A DNA stretch of 64,000 nucleotides, from assembly GCF_023638035.1 (NCBI RefSeq), contig NZ_JAKRVX010000002.1, forward strand, positions 434,001 through 498,000. Direction: 5' to 3'. The notes under the pieces are model-generated. The model did no database searches and was not told the origin of the DNA. It saw nothing but the letters and a program-made list of their open reading frames with translations. Both the position numbers and the translations under genes were made by a program. Of this stretch, positions 53,151 through 62,485 are shown in pieces. The DNA is from Natronocalculus amylovorans. Lineage in GTDB: Archaea; Halobacteriota; Halobacteria; Halobacteriales; Haloferacaceae. Within the stretch, counting starts at the first letter, position 1. Each line of letters opens with the position of its first letter.

Positions 53151-54179
53151 TTATCGGCCGCGCCGGAGCTCTTCGATAAGCGTCTGCAGTAGATCGCCTT
53201 GGCGTTCGATCTGCTCGGCCTGTTTCTCAATCGTCTCTGTGAGTTGTTTGACCTGTGCAGTAAGTTCATCGTCAGCAACTGGCCCAGCGGATTCAAACGG
53301 CGACCCTTCAAATGCATCTGCTTCAGTCTGCTCCGCTTCTGAGAGCGAGTTTTCAAGCGAGAGCTCCGCAGACTGTGAGTGGCTTGCAGTAGATTCCCTT
53401 GCAGTTGTCTCTCGGGCTCCTTCAGACTCGGACTGTGTTTGTGAATCATTCCGATCGGCACCAAGCGGTGTGAGACCATCGCCGAAATCAAGTGAACTTT
53501 TGCTGTCATCGGGCATCTCTTCAGGTTCGTCTTCCGCTTGTTCTTCGATCGTGAGCCGGAACTCTTCGAGACTCTCAACATCGTGATGCGCACAAATTAC
53601 TTCCGAGAGCGTCTCGCTGACCGCTCGAGCATCCTCATTCGGCGTTTTAAATCGCTCTTGGCGGCCATTAAGTGTGAGGACGATCGATGTGGCGACACTA
53701 CCATCCTCGAACGTGAGGTCAGTTACATCATCGTAATGATACTGCTCGGCATCAAGATCCCATACAGCCGTGCCGATATGTTTCACGAGCCGGCTACTTG
53801 TTATAACCAGCGAGAGGTCACTGAATCGAAAGAGTCGAAACACGGTCTCATCTGGCTCGATTGCACCAGTGTGTTTGAGAACACCAGCAACAAGCGGTTC
53901 GAGAACAGTATCAACCTTTTTAGCAGGGAGTGCAAGCGTGTCCTCACCATCAAGGCCATATTTAAGCGTGATTTTGGCTTTCCGGCGACCCACAGAGACA
54001 CTGATCTTTTCAGCCTGATGTGAATACGTTTCGACTGATTCGTCCGATAACAAACCTTCTGCCCGGTAGACAACGGTTTGTGTTGGCGTTACCACAAGTA
54101 CGTCATCGCCACCAAGTGGGATCTGTTCGATAATTTCTTCACCCTCAAGACGACCAGTAAGCAGCTCGGGTAAACTCAT
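53151..54179 (-). CDS. haloarchaeal protein with PH-like domains and C-terminal coiled coil
   Basis: 342 residues. The first 200 residues are beta-rich and look like tandem PH-like domains (D-V-L-V-V-T-P-T-Q-T-V-V-Y-R near 26-39; L-S-L-V-I-T-S-S-R-L-V near 121-131). A Ser/Glu/Ala-rich linker (about 210-300) leads to a coiled coil near 305-338 (Q-V-K-Q-L-T-E-T-I-E-K-Q). No membrane segment. It may be a scaffold, which is an inference from the architecture. Confidence 0.72.
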   Translation of the reverse strand: MSLPELLTGRLEGEEIIEQIPLGGDDVLVVTPTQTVVYRAEGLLSDESVETYSHQAEKISVSVGRRKAKITLKYGLDGEDTLALPAKKVDTVLEPLVAGVLKHTGAIEPDETVFRLFRFSDLSLVITSSRLVKHIGTAVWDLDAEQYHYDDVTDLTFEDGSVATSIVLTLNGRQERFKTPNEDARAVSETLSEVICAHHDVESLEEFRLTIEEQAEDEPEEMPDDSKSSLDFGDGLTPLGADRNDSQTQSESEGARETTARESTASHSQSAELSLENSLSEAEQTEADAFEGSPFESAGPVADDELTAQVKQLTETIEKQAEQIERQGDLLQTLIEELRRGR

Positions 54180-54332
54180 TGTGAGTGCAGTTTTTCGCGC
54201 ACAGCATAAATCCGATGGGTCTCGCGGTGATTATTACCCACTCCATTCGGCTACAGAGAGACTGTGCGTTAGTATACCGAGGGCGACCGAGATGAGAAGG
54301 TTAAAGAGTATGATCGCAATACGTAGAGGTGA

Positions 54333-54483
54333 GGCCGGGTGGCTTAGCTGGACATAGCGCCGCACTCATAGGGTAATTGAGATTCGGTGCGGTATTGCCT
54401 TGGAAGCATCCGCCCCCAAGAGGCTTGCCGAGCCTCATACCTGGGCTATGCGGAGATCGCGGGTTCGGAGCCCGCCCCGGCCA
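54333..54483 (+). tRNA. tRNA-Met (CAU), elongator, with 77-base intron
   Basis: Exon 1 is 54333-54370 and exon 2 is 54448-54483; the 77-base intron 54371-54447 sits after position 37, the canonical archaeal site. Acceptor GGCCGGG pairs with CCCGGCC, discriminator A54483; anticodon stem CCGCA/TGCGG, loop CTCATA plus A, anticodon CAT. The stem lacks the G-C triplets of initiator tRNA, so this is the elongator. The T-loop reads TTCGGAG, with G at position 58 where A is nearly universal. A GTTAAAG box lies about 30 bases upstream. Confidence 0.9.
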
Positions 54484-54795
54484 TACGACAAATCGTTTTG
54501 ACGAAACCAGATACCAATAACGCTGGTTCTGTACGAGCCGATCGACGTAGTGTTAGTCTGGCTGCTAAAACTACACCAACTGAGCGCGTGAGTTATTGAT
54601 GAGACTCAGCTGTCTGTTCAGGTAACTGAAATCAGCTGGTAGCTACACAGACGCGATTATTGATCGGTTCCTTTGTTTAAATTTTTGTGGAGACCAAAAA
54701 ATATATAATTCAAAAGGTGCCTGCGGAGACGGAAGCCGGGGAGACCCCTTGTTCAGGCTCCAAGAGAATATACCTGATCTCAGTCAACAAATGGT
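54484..54795. other. intergenic region without a gene
   Basis: 312 bases between tRNA-Met and the PAS kinase. No conserved frame; an A/T-rich stretch near 54675-54710 (TTTAAATTTTT and ATATATAA-like boxes) probably holds the promoter of the kinase at 54796. Confidence 0.5.
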
Positions 54796-55878
54796 ATGAC
54801 TGATTGCTCAGACGAGCAATTGCCTGCAGAGACTGCAGCCCCAATCGATCGTGCCCATCTCGAATACATGCGTCTCGTTGAGAATATGCACGATGTCTGT
54901 GTCCTCGTCGAAATTGAAGGTGCGCCACCCACCGAGAGTTACCGGATCTGCCGATCGAACCAGTATCATAAAACCGTCACTGGGTGGACTGAGACCGATA
55001 TCCGTGGTGAGAGCCCAACCACCCTATATGGTAAGGAGATCGGTTCTGACGTTATCAAGAATTACAGACGATGTATCGCCGCTCGCGAGCCGATCGAGTA
55101 TGAAGCCGACCGACTACTCGATGGTGAGCTCGAAACATGGAATATCAAACTGTCGCCAGTGATTGAACACGATCGAGTGACACACTTGGTTGTCGTTGCT
55201 CGGCAAGTCACCGGAAAGAAACAAGAGCGGGTCGAGTTGGAACGTGAACGAAAACGATTAGATGAGCTTGTTCACCTCATTGCTCATGACCTTCGAAGCC
55301 CGCTCAATGTCGCACAAGGATACGCTGACCTTCTTGAAGAACCGCGTACCGGTGGCCAAGACAGCGATTATCTCGAACAGGTACAGGGCGCACTCGATCG
55401 CATCGACACGATTATTTCTGAAACAATCACGCTCGTAAAACAGGGTAACACTGTAAACGATGTCGATGCTGTGGGACTCTCCTCGATCGCACGTACCTCG
55501 TGGAAGATGGTTGAGACAGAAGATGCAACACTTACAGTCGATATCGATTCAGAATGCTCGATTGTGTGCGATTACGAGCGAACCAAGCATGTTTTTGAGA
55601 ACCTATTTCGTAATGCCGTTGAGCATGCAGGCCCTGCACCCACAATTACAGTCGGCCAGCAGAGCGACGAGGGGTTCTATATTGCAGACAATGGGAGCGG
55701 CATTCCTAAGAAACACCGAGAGACCGTGTTTCTTGCTGGAGTCTCCATAGAGGGGAGTACTGGCTTCGGGCTCTCGATTGTCAAGTGGATCGCAACCGCT
55801 CATGGATGGGATGTTGACATCGAAGAGAGCAACAGCGGTGGCGCTCGATTTGAGTTCACCAATGTAACGATCGAATAG
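54796..55878 (+). CDS. PAS-domain sensor histidine kinase
   Basis: 360 residues. A PAS domain (about 20-140), then H-box L-I-A-H-D-L-R-S-P-L with His164, N-box E-N-L-F-R-N-A-V-E-H near 272-281, G1 D-N-G-S-G-I near 301-306 and G2 S-T-G-F-G-L-S near 325-331. Cytoplasmic; signal unknown. The catalytic domain closely resembles that of the next gene and of the kinase at 48075, suggesting duplication. Confidence 0.93.
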   Translation: MTDCSDEQLPAETAAPIDRAHLEYMRLVENMHDVCVLVEIEGAPPTESYRICRSNQYHKTVTGWTETDIRGESPTTLYGKEIGSDVIKNYRRCIAAREPIEYEADRLLDGELETWNIKLSPVIEHDRVTHLVVVARQVTGKKQERVELERERKRLDELVHLIAHDLRSPLNVAQGYADLLEEPRTGGQDSDYLEQVQGALDRIDTIISETITLVKQGNTVNDVDAVGLSSIARTSWKMVETEDATLTVDIDSECSIVCDYERTKHVFENLFRNAVEHAGPAPTITVGQQSDEGFYIADNGSGIPKKHRETVFLAGVSIEGSTGFGLSIVKWIATAHGWDVDIEESNSGGARFEFTNVTIE

Positions 55879-56218
55879 TGGCCGTAATCGACACTTGATC
55901 AGACTCTACCACAGTCTTGTCTACAGGTAGACATGGTGCGATACTGTGCTCCAAAATACGGTCGTTTGGTCCATGTAACGGGTCGGTGCGAGCATCGATT
56001 TCACGATCGATCTTCACTAATCCTCAAGAGAGAGCAGAATTCGGACTCTTAGAGAAGTTAGTTGGCCATGAAAACCAACAGAACGTGAATGTCAAGGACG
56101 TAATAAGCGTGCAAGCATCTGGTTCGGAACCGGTATACTCAGTTCCGTATTGTTCTGGTAACCAAATAAATGCTGTACTAAATGTTTATACCTTTGCTGA
56201 TATTTCTTTTATTAGACG
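55879..56218. other. intergenic region with promoter of the multi-domain kinase
   Basis: 340 bases. The forward open frame here has no conserved features. TTTATA at 56185-56190, about 30 bases before the ATG at 56219, is a candidate TATA box; nothing else is recognisable. Confidence 0.4.
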
Positions 56219-58870
56219 ATGTCCTCCCTGTCTGTGCTTCATATTGATGATGATCCCTCTTTTTTGCAGTTAGCATCAAATTATCTCGATCGTGTTGATC
56301 CGGATATCGAACTACTAGTAGAGACCGATGTTGCTCGTGCAATCGCACAAATTGAATCGGAGCTCTCTCGGTATGATTGTATTATTTCGGATTATGAGAT
56401 GGGTGACAAAACCGGACTAGACCTATTAAAAATTGTTCGATCGGTCGATAGCGAGTTTCCATTTATTCTTTACACTGGCAAAGGATCCGAAGAGATCGCA
56501 AGCAAGGCAATCTCTGCGGGTGTGACCGATTATTTACAAAAGTCTCATGGCAGAGAGACATACACGCTGTTAGCAAATCGGGTCCGAAACGCGGTTCAGA
56601 CCTATCGTGCAGAGCAAACCCGTACTGCGCTCGAAACGCGGCTCGAAACACTCACAGAAGCAACATTCGATGCGGTGTGGGAGCGATCGTACATAGATGG
56701 AGAACTTCTATGGGAACGTGGGCTTCGTTCGCTCTTTGGATATACTGAACAGCGACACTCAGAGCAGCCATTGTCTGCATGGTGGCGCTCGAATATTCAC
56801 ACCGAAGATCGTGATCGCGTGGACACGCAGTTACAGCAAGTACTGGACGACAGCGGCGAGAGATGGGAATGTGAGTACCGATTCAAGCGGGCAGACGGTT
56901 CGTACGCCACTGTAATCGATCGAGGGTATCTCAGAGTAGATGGCGAAACACAGCGGCTTATTGGCTCAATCGACGATATCAGTGCGCTTCGTGCCGCAGA
57001 GGCGGATGCAAAGCAAAGACACGAACGGATGGCTGATGGGTATTTGTTTGTCACCGATCAGTGGAAGATAACGGAAATCAATTCAAAAGGGTCTCAGTTG
57101 CTGAACACTCCTGAAAAAGATATTATTGGGCATGATTTTTGGGAGCAGTTTCCAGATGCGATCGGCACACTGTTCGAATCAAAGTACCGACATTGTATGA
57201 TCTCTGGTGAGCATGTAGAATTTAACGCGTATTATCCTCCGTTTGATTCGTACTATCATGTTCGATGTTACAGCGATCAACGTGGGCTTTCGATCTACTT
57301 CCAAGACGTCAGTAAAAGTGTTTCTCAACAACAACGGCTACGAGAAGAGCGGAACTTGCTCGAAGAACTGTTCGAGACAAGCCCGATTGGGATTATCGTG
57401 CTGGATCGTGATGGACAGATTATCCGATCGAACTCACGAGCGGGAGACATCCTTGGAGTCTCTGAGCTAGGAATGGCCGAGCGAGCGTACAATGATTCGG
57501 TATGGAAAATTGTCGACGAAGAAGGAAACACAATCTCTGATGAGGAACTGCCGTTTCATGTCGCACGTGAAACTGGCACGTCAGTGTTTGATTATCGACA
57601 TCAGATTACTCGATCAGATGGAACAGCGGTATGGATTTCTGTTAATGCATCGCCGCTCTTTGCGGATGATGGCTCAGTTACATCGGTTGTTGTCACAATA
57701 GAAGATATCTCGGGTGAGAAACGATACACATCCATACTCAATGACCTTCATGAGTCGACCCGAAATATGCTCCGGGCAAAGACCGTAACCGACGCCGTTA
57801 CCGAAGGGATACTGGCAGGTGAACAGATACTCGGGCTCGAAATCTGTGGGGTCTTCAGATATGATCCGTTAACGGAGCTTTTGACACCGATTATCACGAC
57901 CGACCGGGCAGCCGACGTTATCGGAGAGTATCCACAGATACCCGTATCAGAAGGTCTTGCAGGTCGAGTATACAGGACCGGTAAACCAGAGGTACACTCG
58001 GATCTTCGGGACGTCTCAGCGCGTTATAACCCGGAGACAAACATTCGAAGCGAAGTACTGTTTCCACTCGGCGAGTATGGTGTGTTTGTTGCCGGCTCAA
58101 CGACAGTCAATGCCTTCGATGAGACGCGTGTTTCGTTAGTACAGGTATTCTGTTCGAATCTTACTGCCGCGATCGAGACACACAGACAGGACGAAGCACT
58201 CAAAGAGAAGGAAGCAACACTCAAACAACAGAACGACCGATTAAGCGAGTTTGCAAGCGTGGTCTCGCATGACCTCCGAAACCCGCTGTCGGTTGCGAGT
58301 GGTTATCTCCAACTTGTTCGCGCAGAGCAGGACTCACCGCATCTGGGGCGGATTGAGACGGCAATAGACCGTATGGATGAGCTGATCGATGATCTACTCA
58401 CGCTCGCGCGGACTGGTGAAGAGATAGATACCAATGAAACGGTATTGGTGAAGACCGTCGCCGAAGCAGCATGGGAAAATATCGAGCGTGACGATGCAAC
58501 ACTACGATTCGAGAGCGGTCTTAAAACGATACGCGGTGATCCAGTACGGATTCAACAACTCTTTGAGAATCTGTTTCGGAATGCGATCGAACACGGTGCA
58601 AAATCTATGCCAGCAGAGGCCCCATTAGTGGTGACTATTGGGCCACTAGAAGATACCATGGGGTTCTATGTTGAGGACACGGGGACAGGGATTCCGAACG
58701 AGTATCGTGAGTCTGTGTTCGAGCATGGTTTCAGTACAAATACTGATGGGACTGGATTTGGGCTCTCGATTGTCTCCACAATCGCGGATGCCCATGGGTG
58801 GACTAGTACACTCGCGAAGTCCGAAACAGGCGGCGCTCGGTTCGAGTTTAGATTACCGTCTACTGCGTAG
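56219..58870 (+). CDS. multi-domain signalling protein: receiver, three PAS, GAF, histidine kinase
   Basis: 883 residues. Receiver domain 1-120 (acidic D-D-D near 10-12, phospho-acceptor Asp in I-I-S-D-Y-E-M near 60, Lys in L-Q-K). PAS domains about 140-255, 265-370 and 385-500. GAF about 515-660. Kinase core: V-V-S-H-D-L-R-N-P-L near 682-691, N-box E-N-L-F-R-N-A-I-E-H near 785-794, then D-T-G-T-G-I and G-T-G-F-G-L-S. The receiver at the N-terminus suggests it accepts phosphate from another kinase and integrates it with redox or light-like signals sensed by PAS/GAF. It follows the kinase at 54796. Confidence 0.93.
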   Translation: MSSLSVLHIDDDPSFLQLASNYLDRVDPDIELLVETDVARAIAQIESELSRYDCIISDYEMGDKTGLDLLKIVRSVDSEFPFILYTGKGSEEIASKAISAGVTDYLQKSHGRETYTLLANRVRNAVQTYRAEQTRTALETRLETLTEATFDAVWERSYIDGELLWERGLRSLFGYTEQRHSEQPLSAWWRSNIHTEDRDRVDTQLQQVLDDSGERWECEYRFKRADGSYATVIDRGYLRVDGETQRLIGSIDDISALRAAEADAKQRHERMADGYLFVTDQWKITEINSKGSQLLNTPEKDIIGHDFWEQFPDAIGTLFESKYRHCMISGEHVEFNAYYPPFDSYYHVRCYSDQRGLSIYFQDVSKSVSQQQRLREERNLLEELFETSPIGIIVLDRDGQIIRSNSRAGDILGVSELGMAERAYNDSVWKIVDEEGNTISDEELPFHVARETGTSVFDYRHQITRSDGTAVWISVNASPLFADDGSVTSVVVTIEDISGEKRYTSILNDLHESTRNMLRAKTVTDAVTEGILAGEQILGLEICGVFRYDPLTELLTPIITTDRAADVIGEYPQIPVSEGLAGRVYRTGKPEVHSDLRDVSARYNPETNIRSEVLFPLGEYGVFVAGSTTVNAFDETRVSLVQVFCSNLTAAIETHRQDEALKEKEATLKQQNDRLSEFASVVSHDLRNPLSVASGYLQLVRAEQDSPHLGRIETAIDRMDELIDDLLTLARTGEEIDTNETVLVKTVAEAAWENIERDDATLRFESGLKTIRGDPVRIQQLFENLFRNAIEHGAKSMPAEAPLVVTIGPLEDTMGFYVEDTGTGIPNEYRESVFEHGFSTNTDGTGFGLSIVSTIADAHGWTSTLAKSETGGARFEFRLPSTA

Positions 58871-58883
58871 TCTCTCTGTTCAG

Positions 58884-59069
58884 TTAGACAGGGCGGCCGC
58901 CTTCACTCGTGCCAACAAGAAGCGTTCCGATGGTTAGGATAATTGCTGCTGCGACAAGGGCGACAATCTCGAATGTACCACTGCCGGCCGTAAGCGCTGG
59001 AAGGAAAAGCAGTGTACCAATAACCATCAGTGCTGCACCGATGAACGTCTGTTGTGGGAGCGTATCCAT
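58884..59069 (-). CDS. small two-helix membrane protein
   Basis: 61 residues from the ATG at 59069 (59078 adds three). Two membrane segments, about 8-28 and 35-52, and a short charged tail. Unknown function; typical of haloarchaeal small membrane proteins. Confidence 0.6.
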   Translation of the reverse strand: MDTLPQQTFIGAALMVIGTLLFLPALTAGSGTFEIVALVAAAIILTIGTLLVGTSEGGRPV

Positions 59070-59129
59070 ACGATACACACAGAACCCATCAATAATGAGC
59101 GTTTTCTTTCGATGTAACGCAGGAGTGGT

Positions 59130-59690
59130 TCAGAGCGGTGGTTCGTTTTCGCCTGCTAAAATGATACATGAAAGCCAGTTTTCTTTCGGCGCAAGCGGGC
59201 ACGAAAATGCCTCGTTGTATGCACAAAACGGCGTGTACGCGAGATTGAAATCAATCGTCACTTCGTCACCGGTCTCCAGCGAGTCACTCGGTGAGAGCTC
59301 CATATATCGCCCTTGTTCGTAGCTTTGTTGACCGGTTGTTTTGTCACGAAATGGTACAAAAATCGGCTGCGCTTCGTCTTGGTCTTGTTTGTACCCGCAG
59401 AGCGTATAGGTCTCATTATTAACGGTGAATTCGAATGTGACTGTCCGGAGATACCGGACATTTGGCCCCGCGCTGGTCTCCATTTCGATCGGCTCTGGCT
59501 GCTCATGAACAGTTACCGTCGCGGTCACACGGAATGTTGGGTCCGGATCGGCGTACGATAATCCATCAAATGAATCTCGTTTCTCAGGTGGTATCGGTGA
59601 CTGGGGATGTGTTTCAAAAAACTCGTCTTTTTCAGCCCGTTTCGTACGGAGCTCTTGCTCCCATGCTGCTTGATCGAATGAATTGCTCAT
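59130..59690 (-). CDS. DUF1684 family protein
   Basis: 186 residues from the ATG at 59690. DUF1684 features: W-x-x-E-L-x-x-K-R-A-E-K-D-E-F-F near 11-24, the F-D-G-L-S-Y-A-D-P segment near 44-52, Y-x-L-x-G-Y near 94-99 and P-F-R-D-x-T-T-G near 111-118, with P-F-C-A-Y-N near 153-158. The family includes FMN-binding-like split-barrel folds but its function is unknown. Confidence 0.85.
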   Translation of the reverse strand: MSNSFDQAAWEQELRTKRAEKDEFFETHPQSPIPPEKRDSFDGLSYADPDPTFRVTATVTVHEQPEPIEMETSAGPNVRYLRTVTFEFTVNNETYTLCGYKQDQDEAQPIFVPFRDKTTGQQSYEQGRYMELSPSDSLETGDEVTIDFNLAYTPFCAYNEAFSCPLAPKENWLSCIILAGENEPPL

Positions 59691-59741
59691 ACACAGACAG
59701 TAGACACCGAACATAAAAGAGCCAGTGATACTGTTAGGAGA

Positions 59742-60710
59742 CTACTTTGCGTCTGCAATCCGATCGAACTGTTCATCAGTAAGATCAATCTCGGCCGCGC
59801 GGAGGTTCTCTTCAATCTGTGTGACAGTTCTTGCACCGATGATTGGAGCAGTCACTTGCGGGTGCGTTAGTAACCATGCGAGACTGACCTGTCCTGGTGT
59901 CGCATCAACCTCGTCTGCAACTGTTTCGATCGTCTCGATCGCATCAAAGTTTTCCGCAGTAAGATATGATTCTGCAAAGCGTTCATCAGTCGCTCCACGA
60001 GAGCCAGCAGGTGGCGCTTCATCCCGATGATATTTGCCGGTGAGGAATCCACCTGCAAGCGGTGACCACGGGACAACACCGATGTCGTAGTGCTCACACA
60101 TTGAGAGATAGTTTCCTTCAATTTCGCGGTTGACTGCATTGTATCGTGGTTGTGAAACAGTGAACGGTTCATATCCGCGTTTGTCTGCAATCTCATTAGC
60201 AAGGGTTACTTTCCACGCGTTCGGCTCAAATGTAGATGCACCAAGATAGTTTACTTTCCCGTCACGGACAAACGAGTCAAGCGTTCGCATGAACTCCTCT
60301 GCAGGGGTGTCATCATCCCAACGGTGTGTGTAGAGCAGATCAATGTACTCCGTCCCAAGCCGATCGAGGATGAGATCAATATTCCGTCTCAGATGCTTTC
60401 GGTTGAGCCCGCGACCATTTGCATCGTCACGAGTTGGCCAATAGATTTTCGAAGCAATAACGAAGTCTTCTCTGTCGCGGTCGGCTAACCAGTTGCCAAT
60501 ATATTCTTCCGATCGGCCGTCCCCGTACATGTCGGCAGTGTCAATGAACTGGCCGCCCGCCTCCGCATACGCATCAAGAAGTCGATGCGCTTGCGCTTCT
60601 GTGATTTCTATCTCACCCTCGTCGTTCTCCCGCCCGAACCGCCAGGTCCCGAATGCAATCTCTGAGACCGTTGTTCCGGTTCGACCCAGTGAAACAGTAT
60701 CAAGTGACAT
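59742..60710 (-). CDS. aldo/keto reductase
   Basis: 322 residues, (beta/alpha)8 barrel. The catalytic tetrad is readable: Asp57 and Tyr62 in D-T-A-D-M-Y-G, Lys88 in A-S-K, and His129 in Y-T-H-R-W. G-T-W-R-F-G starts the first strand, and the C-terminal V-T-A-P-I-I-G-A-R-T motif near 285-294 binds NADP. Reduces carbonyl compounds; substrate unknown. It is likely cytoplasmic and monocistronic. Confidence 0.95.
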   Translation of the reverse strand: MSLDTVSLGRTGTTVSEIAFGTWRFGRENDEGEIEITEAQAHRLLDAYAEAGGQFIDTADMYGDGRSEEYIGNWLADRDREDFVIASKIYWPTRDDANGRGLNRKHLRRNIDLILDRLGTEYIDLLYTHRWDDDTPAEEFMRTLDSFVRDGKVNYLGASTFEPNAWKVTLANEIADKRGYEPFTVSQPRYNAVNREIEGNYLSMCEHYDIGVVPWSPLAGGFLTGKYHRDEAPPAGSRGATDERFAESYLTAENFDAIETIETVADEVDATPGQVSLAWLLTHPQVTAPIIGARTVTQIEENLRAAEIDLTDEQFDRIADAK

Positions 60711-60762
60711 ATGGATGTTTTGGTCCGTTACTGTCTAAAATAAGACGGTGTGTTCGTGGGCG

Positions 60763-60996
60763 TTACCGCCGATACTCATGTCCAGCAATCAGAGCGAGAA
60801 TATGGATGGCGATCAGACCGACGAATACCACCGCTGAGACACGTATCTGTTCAATAGCTAGCAGCGGAAGATAGCCGAACGGGAGTGCAACAGCAGTCCA
60901 AAATGCGATACCACGAATGCGTGCGAGGAGCTGCGTTTTCATATCTGACCAGTGGAGGACATGGCGAACAGGGGCAGGGACGGATGGAACAGACAT
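60763..60996 (-). CDS. small membrane protein
   Basis: 77 residues from the ATG at 60996, or 59 from the Met at 60942, which is where the first hydrophobic segment begins soon after. Two membrane helices (about 31-47 and 54-70) and a basic C-terminal tail. No family recognised. The intergenic stretch to 61143 shows no gene. Confidence 0.55.
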   Translation of the reverse strand: MSVPSVPAPVRHVLHWSDMKTQLLARIRGIAFWTAVALPFGYLPLLAIEQIRVSAVVFVGLIAIHILALIAGHEYRR

Positions 60997-61142
60997 AGAA
61001 CACCAGTAGACGATTCGCCGTTCTGTATAAAATATCCCTATGAGCGTTCACGTGAGTTTACAACGGTTATACAGTCCTGTAAACCGGTACGAAATACCTA
61101 CTCTCAGCGAACAAACAACAACAGAGACAGCAAACAAAATTT

Positions 61143-61454
61143 ATGTCTGATCGATCAACAGAAGGTATGAAAGACCTTCATCCAATCGCAAAGCGGATTC
61201 ATAACATCACACCAGAACCCGTTATTCTCACGTTATCTGATGGAACAGTCGGAACGTTTCAGTTCTCGTGGACTGAATTTTTCCAACAGGAGTTCCAAGC
61301 GGAAGGGACTCGAAAGGAGGATGATGCAGCCTACCGACTCATTTCAACTGAGGATTATACCGAGATTATGGTCGGAAGACAGCCATCAGCGTCAGATGGG
61401 TGGGAGATGATTGGCACGATCGAATCAGCGGAGCCTGTAGCTGAAGACGCCTAA
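61143..61454 (+). CDS. small acidic haloarchaeal protein
   Basis: 103 residues; the Met at 61167 is an alternative start. Conserved-looking segments are H-P-I-A-K-R-I-H-N-I and D-G-T-V-G-T-F-Q-F-S-W-T-E-F-F. No function known. The stop overlaps the convergent exporter gene by four bases. Confidence 0.65.
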   Translation: MSDRSTEGMKDLHPIAKRIHNITPEPVILTLSDGTVGTFQFSWTEFFQQEFQAEGTRKEDDAAYRLISTEDYTEIMVGRQPSASDGWEMIGTIESAEPVAEDA

Positions 61455-62380
61455 TCAGCAGATGGCGCGCTCCACCGTCGGGTAAATTCGCTTCGGATTG
61501 CCTTACGCTTCAACAGGCCGAATCCGGTAAAGATGAGAACAAAACCAACAACGGTCGTCACGGTGAGCCCTTCTTGTAAGAATATCCAACCAGCGATCGC
61601 TGCAAAGATCGGTGCAACATACGAAACAAGATTGATTTCGATCGGACCTAAGCGGTCAAGCAGATCAAAATAGATCAGAAAGCCGATCGCACTGGCTGCG
61701 ATTGAGAGATATGCGAGTGCAGCTACGGCTTCAACTGTCCACTGAATATCAGCCATTGATTCGCCCATCCCCAGCGAGAGAATGTGCATGAGAATACCAC
61801 CCAAAATCATGGCCCACCCCTCCATCGTCTCAATTCGCATCTGTGCGTCAATGCGTCGAGTGAGAACGCTCCCAAGTGCGAACGCAACGGTTGCGAAAAA
61901 GACAAGCAACTTTGGGAGCGCACCGTCTGCGGCGAGGTTGCTTGGATCCGGGTTAGCAAGTACAATCGCCCCTGCAAGCCCTAACATGAGCCCGATGATA
62001 CCCAAGACAGTGAGTCGCTCGCTCGGCAAGAGGAGTCGAGCGAAGACGGTGGTCAAAAGTGGGCTTAAACTTACGATTACCGCTGCGATCGCACTAGTAA
62101 CAAGCGGATCGGTCTGTCCAATGAACAACAACGCGTGGTACGCTGCGATGAGGAAGACAGCTGCAACAGCGACCAACAGCCACTGTTCGCGGCCACGTGG
62201 AATTGGATCATCAACAACCCAAAAAGCGTATCCCAACATCAACACGCCTGCGATCTCATACCGGAGTGCTGCAAACAGCACGGGTGGCAGATATTCAACC
62301 CCGAGATTGATCGCCATAAACGCCGAACCCCACACTGCAGCAAGAATCAAAAAGAGACTTAGATTACGATAGGGTGACAC
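61451..62380 (-). CDS. EamA/DMT-family exporter
   Basis: 309 residues with ten membrane segments in two EamA repeats (about 8-140 and 152-285). The first helix contains W-G-S-A-F and each repeat starts with the usual pattern of the drug/metabolite transporter family. The C-terminal tail is basic and cytoplasmic. Substrate unknown; relatives export amino acids or metabolites. It is divergent from nothing in particular and ends at a small acidic protein. Confidence 0.92.
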   Translation of the reverse strand: MSPYRNLSLFLILAAVWGSAFMAINLGVEYLPPVLFAALRYEIAGVLMLGYAFWVVDDPIPRGREQWLLVAVAAVFLIAAYHALLFIGQTDPLVTSAIAAVIVSLSPLLTTVFARLLLPSERLTVLGIIGLMLGLAGAIVLANPDPSNLAADGALPKLLVFFATVAFALGSVLTRRIDAQMRIETMEGWAMILGGILMHILSLGMGESMADIQWTVEAVAALAYLSIAASAIGFLIYFDLLDRLGPIEINLVSYVAPIFAAIAGWIFLQEGLTVTTVVGFVLIFTGFGLLKRKAIRSEFTRRWSAPSAD

Positions 62381-62485
62381 ACAAACAGTCGTAGCGGCAC
62401 CGGTTAGAACGTTACGAAGGCGGGTTGTTCAGCCGGATGTTGTTCCAGTTGTATCGGACACGTCTGTGTGGTATTTGTATTGTAT

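Noticed and set aside
54371-54447. Box C/D guide RNA inside the tRNA-Met intron
   Set aside because: No box C (RTGATGA) plus box D (CTGA) pair could be found in the 77 bases.
55917-56273. 118-residue forward frame before the multi-domain kinase
   Set aside because: Starts with a rare codon, overlaps the kinase start, Cys-rich and not conserved-looking.
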